Origin: an uncultured Clostridia bacterium
GTDB lineage: Bacteria > Bacillota > Clostridia > Oscillospirales > Acutalibacteraceae
Direction: 5' to 3'
Length of the DNA: 5,518 bases
NCBI GenBank assembly: GCA_937880805.1
Contig: CALGRR010000064.1
Location: forward strand, 1 to 5,518
The notes beneath the pieces are model-generated. The model ran no database searches, had not been told where the DNA came from, and was given only the letters and a program-made list of their open reading frames with translations. Shown here piece after piece: positions 1 to 4,408 of the stretch; position 1 is the stretch's first letter; every line of letters begins with the position of its first letter. The translations under genes were made by a program, and so were the position numbers.

Positions 1-1
1 T

Positions 2-295
2 TCTGCATACGAGAATATCATTTTTTGTTGGGTGATGCACGAGCAGAGTATTATCAATTCCATACTTGAGAAGCTGGATACACAGAACTGTGAGGTGAAA
101 TGCGTCTCGCTTGTAGCGGATGAAAAGACTCTGTGTGAAAGATTGGCAATGGATGTAGAAAGAGGTATCCGTTCTGAAGATATAATTGAGCGAAGCATAG
201 CAAGAATACCGATGTATCAAGCACTCAATACCATTAAAATTGATACCAACGCAAAGGATGTGGCTGTGATTGCCAATGAGATAAAGAGGTTGTAA
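2..295 (+). CDS. P-loop nucleotide kinase-like protein, C-terminal part (5'-truncated by window)
   Basis: The frame is open from the window edge to a TAA at 293-295, so only the last ~97 residues are seen. The internal GTG/ATG codons at 32-37 are probably not the real start, because coding similarity continues upstream (frame reads SAYENIIFCWVMHEQSII). The segment resembles the C-terminal half of small P-loop kinases of the AAA/shikimate-kinase-like type: a beta strand followed by WVMHEQSI, a second strand VKCVSLVAD, an arginine-bearing lid-like segment (ERLAMDVERGIRSEDIIERS) and a final strand TIKIDT before the C-terminal helix. The P-loop itself would lie to the left of the window, so substrate and exact family cannot be given. 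It lies on the chromosomal side of the tRNA-Trp att site and is presumably a host gene. Kinase fold: moderately sure; specific function: unknown. Confidence 0.65.
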   Translation, partial: SAYENIIFCWVMHEQSIINSILEKLDTQNCEVKCVSLVADEKTLCERLAMDVERGIRSEDIIERSIARIPMYQALNTIKIDTNAKDVAVIANEIKRL

Positions 296-299
296 TACT

Positions 300-317
300 G
301 ACAAATTCCAATTTGTC
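300..317. repeat. 18-bp palindrome after the kinase-like gene
   Basis: GACAAATTCCAATTTGTC has perfect 8-bp arms around a central CC, 4 nt after the stop codon of the kinase-like gene. It could be a weak AT-rich terminator hairpin (7-bp stem, 4-nt loop, followed by TTATATTT from 321) or a protein-binding dyad. The sequence alone does not decide. Confidence 0.45.
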
Positions 318-333
318 GAATTATATTTAATAA

Positions 334-579
334 TATACCTTACTTAATTTCTATGCTCACGTTGATAAGAGTTCAAAAATCATCATTGCAGACACTCTTG
401 ATAAACTCAATGAAGGTAAAGAGGCAAATGAGGACAAAGTGTCAGAAAAAGTGTTTGAAGAAAAGACCCTTTCAGAAACAAAAAAAGACCCCGTAAAAGG
501 GTCGGAAAAAGGCTTTAAAAAAGCAAAAATCAACACAAAAGTTGTGCCGATTAAAAAACAAAGCCTGAAAAAGTGTTAG
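334..579 (+). pseudogene. Remnant of a tyrosine recombinase C-terminus
   Basis: The frame is open between stops at 331-333 and 577-579 and has no start codon or ribosome binding site. It begins LNFYAHVDKSSKIIIADTLDKLN, which resembles the end of phage-type tyrosine integrases: the box containing the nucleophilic Tyr (here Y at 352-354) followed by A/T-H-V/L and an amphipathic helix. The R, HxLR and LLGH boxes expected upstream are absent; instead there is noncoding AT-rich DNA and the kinase-like gene. The rest is a Lys/Glu-rich tail of about 55 residues. I read it as a decayed end of an older integrase that pointed toward the tRNA-Trp site, so this locus was probably invaded before. The match is short, and a chance resemblance in a low-complexity Lys-rich frame cannot be excluded. 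Confidence 0.45.
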
Positions 580-617
580 AAAAATGTTAGAAAAAAGGGT
601 CAAAAGTGTTAGAAAAA
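573..617. repeat. Phased 12-bp direct repeats GTGTTAGAAAAA beside the att site
   Basis: GTGTTAGAAAAA occurs at 573-584 and 606-617, and with one change (ATGTTAGAAAAA) at 584-595, giving start-to-start spacings of 11 and 22 bp. Looser relatives lie at 439-450 (GTGTCAGAAAAA) and 499-510 (GGGTCGGAAAAA) inside the integrase remnant. They start about 60-110 bp from the tRNA-Trp att site. Integrase arm-type sites are often short direct repeats at this sort of distance, so they may be arm sites, possibly of the older element. They could also be simple A-rich drift. Confidence 0.5.
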
Positions 618-628
618 ATTATTTTTCG

Positions 629-671
629 AAAAGAAAAATCCTGAAACCCTTATATATCAACGGTTTCAGGA
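629..671 (-). terminator. Intrinsic terminator downstream of tRNA-Trp (minus strand)
   Basis: CCTGAAACC (640-648) and GGTTTCAGG (662-670) form a perfect 9-bp stem, extended to 10 by T639-A671, with a 13-nt loop. Read on the minus strand the stem is followed by ATTTTTCTTTT (plus 629-639), the U-tract of a Rho-independent terminator. It sits 9 nt beyond the CCA end of the tRNA-Trp sequence. It therefore looks like the original tRNA terminator, which supports the left side being host chromosome. Confidence 0.75.
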
Positions 672-679
672 CTTATTCG

Positions 680-725
680 TGGCAGGGGCAGAAGGACTTG
701 AACCCTCGGCACGCGGTTTTGGAGA
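680..725 (-). other. Element attachment site: 3' part of tRNA-Trp (anticodon loop to CCA)
   Basis: On the minus strand this reads CTCCAAA (anticodon loop with anticodon CCA at plus 720-722, so Trp), ACCGC (3' anticodon stem), GTGCC (variable region), GAGGG-TTCAAGT-CCTTC (T arm, one G-U pair), TGCCCCT (3' acceptor strand), discriminator G and CCA. The 5' half is absent: the bases where the anticodon stem partner should be read GTTCT instead of GCGGT, and no AGGGGCA acceptor strand follows. A tRNA cut at the anticodon loop is the usual footprint of tyrosine-integrase insertion. The integrase ends 43 bp away on the 5' side of the fragment, so the element extends to higher coordinates and the intact tRNA-Trp should be at its far end. 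A degraded tRNA pseudogene is the less likely alternative. Confidence 0.85.
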
Positions 726-751
726 GAACATATAAAAACCTCGAAAACCGC
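713..751. repeat. Inverted repeat overlapping the att core
   Basis: The arm at 713-724 (GCGGTTTTGGAG, the tRNA anticodon loop and 3' stem on the minus strand) is repeated in inverted orientation at 740-751 (CTCGAAAACCGC), matching at 11 of 12 positions with a 15-bp gap. The second copy lies inside the element, between the att core and the int stop codon. It may be an extra core-type integrase binding site or a partial earlier duplication of the core. It is not followed by a T-run on either strand, so it does not look like a terminator. Confidence 0.6.
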
Positions 752-768
752 TATATATAAGGATGTTT

Positions 769-1947
769 TCAACCCGTCTGACTTGCATTTGACTTGCAAT
801 TATTATTTTGCGATAAAAAAGCATTTAATTTTATGATAGAACGATGCTTTTGTTCGTTGGAAAGATGAGTATAAATTTCCATTGTTGTTTTAGCGGAAGC
901 GTGTCCGAGCAAGTATTGTGCAGTCAGAACATCAACACCCGCTTCAAATAAAACTGTTGCGTAAGTGTGTCTCAAATCGTGCCATCCGAAAGTCTGAATT
1001 GTAAAAACTGTTGGCTCAGGAGCACACTTGTTTTTCTTTTTACCTGTGCCGTGAGCAATTTCAAGATCGACAAGAAAACTTTCGAGCATACGCTTCCAGG
1101 CGGTTTCCGTCATTATCTTCCCGCTTTTTGTGACCAAAACATTTATTGCTTCTCTCTTTTCGTTTTTCAAAAATTCAACAAGAGGGTCGGGCATCGGGAC
1201 TATTCGGACACCTGCAGCTGTTTTCGGGAGCTTAACAGTATTCGATTTGAAATCATAGCTCTTATTAACAGTCAGAGTTTTATCTGTTAAGTTGATGTCA
1301 TTCCACGTTAATGCAGTTAATTCTCCACGACGCAAACCGCAAAGCATTGCAATCATTGCGGCTCTTTTTGCACGCTTATTATCTCCTGAATAGGTTGTTA
1401 TCCATTCTCGCTCTGTTGAGCTTAATGCTCTGCGTTCCTTTTGCGGTGAATTTTTAGGCAGTTCAGCATATTCGGCGGGGTTATATTCGACAACTCGGTT
1501 TTTAATTGCAAATTTAAACACCTGACCGCATACTTGCTTATAAACTGTAACGGTTTTCTTTGCAGACGGTTTCCCGGTAGTTGGATTTTCTTTTGCAAGC
1601 TCATTCAAAGCGGATTCGATTTGAAAAGGTCTTATTGATTCAATAGGGGAGTTGCCGAAAAAATCATAAAAATAATTTACCCTGCTTTTCTTTAATTCAT
1701 ATTCTGAAGGGGAAAGATTTGCTTTTTGTGAAGAAAGAAACAGTTCTGACCAATCCTTAAAGGTTTTTGTTTTGTTTGATACGTCAAGACCTTTGCCGAG
1801 CTGAGTGCGAAGCTCATCGGATTTCTTTTGAGCTTCTTTTTGAGTTTGGCCGTAGACGGTTTTATATTTTCGCTTTCCCGCTTCATCTTTTCCAAGATAA
1901 ACCTGAACGGCAAATCTGCCGTCGCTTCTGACTTGCTTTTTGGTCAT
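769..1947 (-). CDS. int: Tyrosine-family site-specific integrase
   Basis: This 392-residue protein has the length and layout of phage/ICE integrases. Residues ~1-55 are a basic N-terminal arm-binding region (FAVQVYLGKDEAGKRKYKTV), ~60-165 a SAM-like core-binding domain, and ~175-375 the catalytic domain. The catalytic boxes are intact: Arg206 in CGLRRGEL, Lys242 in the LPKT hairpin, His323 and Arg326 in WHDLRHTYAT, His349 in LLGH and Tyr359 in EIYTHL. I start it at the ATG at 1945-1947, 7 nt from AGGAGG (1955-1960); an upstream TTG at 1971 lacks a comparable site and would place the Shine-Dalgarno inside the coding sequence. It should cut and join DNA at the tRNA-Trp core that begins 43 bp downstream of its stop. 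No good minus-strand promoter is visible just upstream, so it may depend on read-through from the exonuclease operon. Its Shine-Dalgarno is buried in a hairpin and its leader is opposed by a small RNA. Confidence 0.95.
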   Translation of the reverse strand: MTKKQVRSDGRFAVQVYLGKDEAGKRKYKTVYGQTQKEAQKKSDELRTQLGKGLDVSNKTKTFKDWSELFLSSQKANLSPSEYELKKSRVNYFYDFFGNSPIESIRPFQIESALNELAKENPTTGKPSAKKTVTVYKQVCGQVFKFAIKNRVVEYNPAEYAELPKNSPQKERRALSSTEREWITTYSGDNKRAKRAAMIAMLCGLRRGELTALTWNDINLTDKTLTVNKSYDFKSNTVKLPKTAAGVRIVPMPDPLVEFLKNEKREAINVLVTKSGKIMTETAWKRMLESFLVDLEIAHGTGKKKNKCAPEPTVFTIQTFGWHDLRHTYATVLFEAGVDVLTAQYLLGHASAKTTMEIYTHLSNEQKHRSIIKLNAFLSQNNNCKSNASQTG

Positions 1948-1954
1948 AAAAAAT

Positions 1955-1977
1955 CCTCCTATTCTTGACAATAGGAG
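1955..1977 (-). promoter_or_regulatory. Hairpin sequestering the int Shine-Dalgarno
   Basis: In the int mRNA, CUCCUAUU (plus 1970-1977) pairs perfectly over 8 bp with AAUAGGAG (plus 1956-1963) around the loop GUCAAG. The 3' strand holds five of the six bases of AGGAGG, the only Shine-Dalgarno for the ATG at 1947. The stem is in the sequence; reduced translation initiation is inferred. The same DNA also carries the -35 box of the opposite-strand promoter at 1965-1993. Confidence 0.6.
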
Positions 1978-1993
1978 CAGAAAAGTATATAAT
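1965..1993 (+). promoter_or_regulatory. Perfect consensus sigma-A promoter for the small RNA
   Basis: TTGACA at 1965-1970 and TATAAT at 1988-1993 are separated by exactly 17 bp, a full match to the housekeeping consensus. No protein-coding gene on the plus strand follows: about 75 bp later there is a strong terminator. The expected start is near 2000. It fires away from int, and its -35 box lies in the int leader. Confidence 0.85.
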
Positions 1994-1999
1994 AATATA

Positions 2000-2074
2000 T
2001 ACCAATCCGCTCTGGTCGTTCGGTGTGTGATTGGCTTCTGGGTCCTCGGTGTTGGCGCATCGAGGACTTTTTTT
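2000..2074 (+). ncRNA. Small antisense RNA (~75 nt) encoded opposite the int leader
   Basis: The transcript between the consensus promoter (1965-1993) and the terminator T-run (2068-2074) has no credible reading frame or ribosome binding site. Its 5' half folds as CCAAUC (2002-2007) with GAUUGG (2029-2034), presenting a 21-nt loop; its 3' half is the terminator hairpin. Residues 2013-2039 are the exact complement of the int leader on the minus strand. They are also complementary to 5080-5106, the leader of the excisionase-like gene (25 of 27 positions, mismatched only at G2022-G2023), and to 5427-5451, the leader of the next gene (21 of 25). The loop portion UGGUCGUUC (2013-2021) gives nine uninterrupted pairs with the first of these and could seed pairing; the GAUUGG strand then also matches the target, whose CCAAUC equals the sRNA's own 5' strand. 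I infer a regulator acting on int in cis and on the two rightward genes in trans. No known family is recognised. Confidence 0.75.
2042..2074 (+). terminator. Strong intrinsic terminator of the small RNA
   Basis: GTCCTCGGTGT (2042-2052) pairs with GCATCGAGGAC (2057-2067), 11 bp including two G-U pairs, with a TGGC tetraloop and seven T's at 2068-2074. The minus strand has no T-run after the stem, so it works only for plus-strand transcription. This fits a short RNA rather than an end for the facing genes. Confidence 0.88.
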
Positions 2075-2076
2075 AT

Positions 2077-2595
2077 TTAATAAAAGATTTGGCCTGCTTC
2101 CAAGTGCTTTTTATATTGGCAAGAAGCGGAAGCATAAAAATAGTCGGGGTGAATGCATTTCCTTTGGTTGCTACATTCTTTATATCTTGAACAACAACCG
2201 TATGAGGCAAAATTGAAAGAGCTTAAAACAATTTGCTCAATTATTTTTGAAAATGCAACCTCATTTATTGCGGAGTGAATTTGAAGAGAATCAAGCCTTA
2301 TAAAGTTTTCAGATTCAATTGAAGAATAAGAAATATTATAATCATCAAAAAGCTTTTGAAAACGCTTTGAAAACATAATGAAGAGAGATTTTCCGCTCTT
2401 CTTTACAGTTGCAATGGTAATGTTCAAATCATGTGCAGAACGATATACAGAAGGTTTTGCAACAAAGAAAATAGAGCTGAATTGTTTTCGAGTTTTATTA
2501 TCATTTGCAATAAGCTTGAATTCTCCGTTATTGGTTACAATTTCGGGAGCAGAATTATTTATAAAGTCAAAGCATAATTGTTCAAATTCGTTCAT
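2077..2595 (-). CDS. Hypothetical protein with C-terminal Cys cluster, coupled to exonuclease
   Basis: This 172-residue protein is of unrecognised function. Residues ~1-125 look like a mixed alpha/beta domain with no catalytic motif that I know. Residues 130-172 form a compact Cys-rich tail, YGCCSRYKECSNQRKCIHP followed by Cys159, with Cys at 134, 135, 141, 147 and 159 (C-x5-C-x5-C-x11-C), which suggests a zinc or Fe-S site; the tail ends LEAGQIFY. There is no signal peptide or membrane segment. The start is well fixed: ATG at 2593-2595 follows GGAGG by 6 nt and overlaps the exonuclease stop as ATGA, so the two are translationally coupled and probably work together in DNA processing. The product could be an accessory subunit that binds DNA or metal for the nuclease; that is inference from the coupling only. 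Confidence 0.85.
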   Translation of the reverse strand: MNEFEQLCFDFINNSAPEIVTNNGEFKLIANDNKTRKQFSSIFFVAKPSVYRSAHDLNITIATVKKSGKSLFIMFSKRFQKLFDDYNISYSSIESENFIRLDSLQIHSAINEVAFSKIIEQIVLSSFNFASYGCCSRYKECSNQRKCIHPDYFYASASCQYKKHLEAGQIFY

Positions 2596-3797
2596 TGGTT
2601 TCCTCCAAATTTAACAAAAGGCATTATAGCATCTATGAATACAGATTCAGGTAAAACAGAAATATCATATCCTTGTTCTTTAAGATCTTCGGCTTTTTTG
2701 TGTTTATTACTCTTGCCGTTTTTTATTGACTTAACATAATCATAGTTACCAAGAATGAGATAGTTTGTTTGTTTTGTAACAGAATCTTTAACAACACCGC
2801 CGAGTTGGCTTACAATTGAAGAAGCATCTGAACGGGAAGCAAAACTGAGCGTTCCAGTAAATACACATTGCTTTCCTTCAAATATATTATCGTGACAATT
2901 TAAAGAATCAACATCAACAAAAATATCACTTGCGGGTTGTTCAACATATGTTTTAATTTTTCTCTGAGATGTCGGAAGAGAAGCATCACCGAATGTTTCG
3001 ACAACCTCATCATATATTTGTAAATAACTCTTAAATGTTGCTTGACAGTCAGAAAGAGCCCTGTGAGCATTCAGATTTAAAATATTATAGAATTCTGTCA
3101 TATCTGACAAGCGGTGGTGTTGTAAAAGAGGGTGAAGTTTTTTGAAAAATCGCATAGTGCAGACATAATTATTTGAAAAAGGTTTATTGAGGATTTCAAA
3201 AACCTTATCGTAAATGAATCTTATATCAAAAGATATATTGTGCCCAACTATTATATCATCACCTATAAAATCGAGAACTTCAGGCAGAACATCTTCGAGA
3301 GCAGGAGCGTTTTCAAGCATATCATTTGTGATTCCCGTTATTCGGGTGATATGGGGATCAAGTGGACTCTCACAACGAACGAGAGAAGAAAAAGAATCAA
3401 TAATTTCCTTGTTTTTTACTTTTAATATCCCAAATTCAATAATATCATCATACTGAGAAGAAAAACCTGTTGTTTCCAAATCTAATAGGCAAAATGATAA
3501 AGGTAAAGAACAGAGACTTTCACCCATCGAAGGTCTTGCAGTTGCACCTGCTTTATTATTTTGTCTTTCCTCTTCACGATGGGCGGATTGCATTTCCAGA
3601 AGATAATCAAGAGAAATATCTAACGGTTTGCCCTCAAGTTCAATGGTGACAATTTTCGGTTGCTCACAGGAAAGATTAATGAGTTTACAAGGAGTATCTT
3701 TATAATGTGTTGAAACACCACGATAAAATAAGGGTGTTTCAGTTTCACTTCTTAAAGGGGTTAACCCTAACTTCTTAGATAATTCCAAAGTGGACAT
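2592..3797 (-). CDS. DnaQ-like 3'-5' exonuclease with C-terminal BRCT domain
   Basis: This is a 401-residue protein. Residues ~1-95 are a poorly recognisable N-terminal region ending in a polar linker. Residues ~101-265 are a DEDDh exonuclease of the DnaQ/PolC-epsilon type with every metal-binding and catalytic residue present: Asp106 and Glu108 in LLDLETTG, Asp191 in VGHNISFDIRF, and His245 and Asp250 in NAHRALSDC. Residues ~305-398 are a BRCT domain (FEGKQCVFTGTL, LGGVVKDSVTKQTNYLILG) of the kind found in NAD-dependent ligase and in exonuclease-BRCT fusions. It should degrade DNA from 3' ends, with BRCT targeting it to DNA ends, nicks or a partner. The ATG at 3795-3797 has only a weak upstream GGGAAGTG. 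It is the first gene of a leftward group with the coupled Cys-rich gene and possibly int. Cargo, repair or replication functions all fit; no polymerase domain is attached. Confidence 0.92.
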   Translation of the reverse strand: MSTLELSKKLGLTPLRSETETPLFYRGVSTHYKDTPCKLINLSCEQPKIVTIELEGKPLDISLDYLLEMQSAHREEERQNNKAGATARPSMGESLCSLPLSFCLLDLETTGFSSQYDDIIEFGILKVKNKEIIDSFSSLVRCESPLDPHITRITGITNDMLENAPALEDVLPEVLDFIGDDIIVGHNISFDIRFIYDKVFEILNKPFSNNYVCTMRFFKKLHPLLQHHRLSDMTEFYNILNLNAHRALSDCQATFKSYLQIYDEVVETFGDASLPTSQRKIKTYVEQPASDIFVDVDSLNCHDNIFEGKQCVFTGTLSFASRSDASSIVSQLGGVVKDSVTKQTNYLILGNYDYVKSIKNGKSNKHKKAEDLKEQGYDISVLPESVFIDAIMPFVKFGGNQ

Positions 3798-3815
3798 TTT
3801 TTCACTTCCCGCAAT

Positions 3816-3836
3816 TCGCCGAAAGGCGATTTTTTT
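3816..3836 (+). terminator. Terminator-like hairpin in front of the exonuclease gene
   Basis: TCGCC-GAAA-GGCGA (3816-3829) is a short GC-rich stem with a stable tetraloop, followed by seven T's (3830-3836) on the plus strand. No plus-strand gene precedes it; to the left is the 5' end of the leftward exonuclease gene. It may end an unseen antisense transcript, or insulate the rightward HTH gene. On the minus strand it would be a plain hairpin in the exonuclease leader. Confidence 0.5.
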
Positions 3837-3859
3837 ATTTTATTACGTAAGAATCGGCA

Positions 3860-3889
3860 TAAAATGCACACCTTAATATAGGTGATGAT
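3860..3889 (+). promoter_or_regulatory. Possible promoter and RBS of the small HTH gene
   Basis: TAAAAT (3860-3865) is a candidate -10 box giving a leader of about 18 nt, followed by AGGTG (3880-3884) 5 nt before the ATG at 3890. The expected -35 position falls in the T-run after 3830 and does not match TTGACA well, so the promoter call is weak while the RBS is reasonable. A palindrome TTACGTAA (3843-3850) sits between -35 and -10. Confidence 0.35.
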
Positions 3890-4090
3890 ATGCAGATTAT
3901 TTACAGACTTTATGAATTGCGCTCTGCCGCAGGTTTGACGATAACGCAGCTTGCAGATCTTTCAGGGGTCAGCAAATCACAAATCAATCATATTGAAAAC
4001 GGAAAGGGGAATCCGACCGTTATGACAATATGTTTGCTTGCCGAGGCGTTAAATGTTGAGCCTTCGGAGCTCTTTTATATCAAAAAATAA
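3890..4090 (+). CDS. Small HTH_3 (Xre/Cro-like) transcriptional regulator
   Basis: This 66-residue protein consists of a single Xre-type helix-turn-helix domain (residues ~5-61). It shows the familiar order LRSAAGLTITQLADLSGVSK (helices 1-2), SQINHIENGKGNPTVMTICL (recognition helix and linker) and LAEALNVEPSELF (final helix), then stops, with no dimerisation or peptidase domain. The ATG at 3890 follows AGGTG by 5 nt; a second ATG at 3885 is in another frame. It lies between the divergent exonuclease gene and the repressor region. TTACGYAA-type boxes flank it at 3843-3850, 4136-4143 and 4175-4182, so it may regulate itself, the leftward exonuclease operon and the promoter at 4201. Solo HTH proteins of this size are common in phages and plasmids as Cro-like regulators or as antitoxins; no toxin partner is visible here. 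Confidence 0.88.
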   Translation: MQIIYRLYELRSAAGLTITQLADLSGVSKSQINHIENGKGNPTVMTICLLAEALNVEPSELFYIKK

Positions 4091-4106
4091 TTCTTAGTCT
4101 GAAAAA

Positions 4107-4124
4107 TTTCCGTTATAACGGAAA
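4107..4124. repeat. Perfect 18-bp palindrome between HTH gene and promoter region
   Basis: TTTCCGTTATAACGGAAA is fully symmetric and starts 16 nt after the stop of the HTH gene. On the minus strand it is followed by TTTTT, so it could terminate leftward transcripts coming from the repressor gene and stop them running antisense through the HTH gene. Its perfect symmetry is also typical of an operator. Plus-strand terminator function is unlikely because the plus strand has A's after the stem. Confidence 0.55.
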
Positions 4125-4133
4125 AAACTCGTT

Positions 4134-4184
4134 TTTTGCGTAACATTTTGTTTTTTTCATCATAAATATATAGGTTACGCAAAA
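4134..4184. promoter_or_regulatory. 11-bp inverted repeat, candidate operator pair TTACGCAA
   Basis: TTTTGCGTAAC (4134-4144) and GTTACGCAAAA (4174-4184) are perfect inverted arms 29 bp apart. Each contains the octamer TTACGCAA (4136-4143 inverted; 4175-4182), with centres 39 bp apart, near four helical turns. A close relative, TTACGTAA, lies at 3843-3850 before the small HTH gene. The pair sits just upstream of the promoter at 4201. I infer binding by a dimeric regulator, most simply the adjacent HTH protein, with looping possible. The wide loop makes an RNA role less likely. Confidence 0.5.
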
Positions 4185-4200
4185 TCCACAAAAAAGGAGG

Positions 4201-4229
4201 TTGACAAAACTGAAAAAGGAAGTTAAAAT
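4201..4229 (+). promoter_or_regulatory. Strong sigma-A promoter facing the repressor gene
   Basis: TTGACA (4201-4206) is followed after 17 bp by TAAAAT (4224-4229), 11 of 12 consensus bases. Transcription would start near 4236, passing through the small frame at 4271 and then antisense into the 3' end of the repressor gene at 4323. The AGGAGG at 4195-4200 lies upstream of the start and would not be on this RNA. Confidence 0.6.
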
Positions 4230-4270
4230 AAAAATCAGAACAAATGTTCGAAAAACAAGGGGTGAACAAA

Positions 4271-4408
4271 TTGACAAAGGAAGAATTGAAAAAAGCAGTC
4301 GAAAAATTAAACCAAAATAATATCAACCGTTTTTTTGATTATCTAAAAGAAAAGCAAGATACTTATCAGCAGCATCCTTGTCCTCATCAGAAAGAGAAGA
4401 ATACATAG
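4271..4408 (+). CDS. Possible 45-aa protein overlapping the repressor 3' end
   Basis: A TTG at 4271 follows GGGGTG (4259-4264) by 6 nt and opens a 45-codon frame ending in TAG at 4406-4408. The first ~30 residues (MTKEELKKAVEKLN, then NNINRFFDYLKEKQ) are charged, amphipathic and helical, as in many small phage proteins. It has a good promoter at 4201-4229. Against it: the last 86 nt run antisense to the repressor coding sequence, the start is TTG, and the tail is unstructured. It may be a real small regulator, or the transcript may matter as an antisense RNA to the repressor mRNA. No homologue is recognised. Confidence 0.35.
   Translation: MTKEELKKAVEKLNQNNINRFFDYLKEKQDTYQQHPCPHQKEKNT

Noticed and set aside
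573..617. CRISPR array
   Set aside because: The repeats are only 12 bp, spacers are 0-10 bp, and there are no cas genes.
957..964. Another TTGCGTAA octamer like the candidate operators
   Set aside because: It encodes the conserved Tyr-Ala-Thr of the integrase HTYAT motif, so chance is enough.
967..1290. Open frame antisense to the integrase
   Set aside because: It mirrors conserved integrase codons, has no RBS, and its product is not protein-like.
1948..1971. Eight-residue N-terminal extension of the integrase from TTG at 1971
   Set aside because: It would translate through the AGGAGG that serves the ATG at 1947, and no RBS precedes it.
2031..2216. Open frame on the plus strand beginning in the small RNA
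   Set aside because: It crosses a strong terminator, has no RBS, and lies antisense to the Cys-rich gene.
4201..4320. 39-codon Lys/Arg-rich frame starting at TTG 4201 directly after AGGAGG
   Set aside because: There is no spacing between AGGAGG and the codon; the TTG is better explained as a -35 box, and the residues are low-complexity.
3890..4408. Toxin-antitoxin pair (HTH protein with the 45-aa frame)
   Set aside because: The genes are 180 bp apart with a separate promoter between them, and the small frame shows no toxin-like transmembrane or RNase features.
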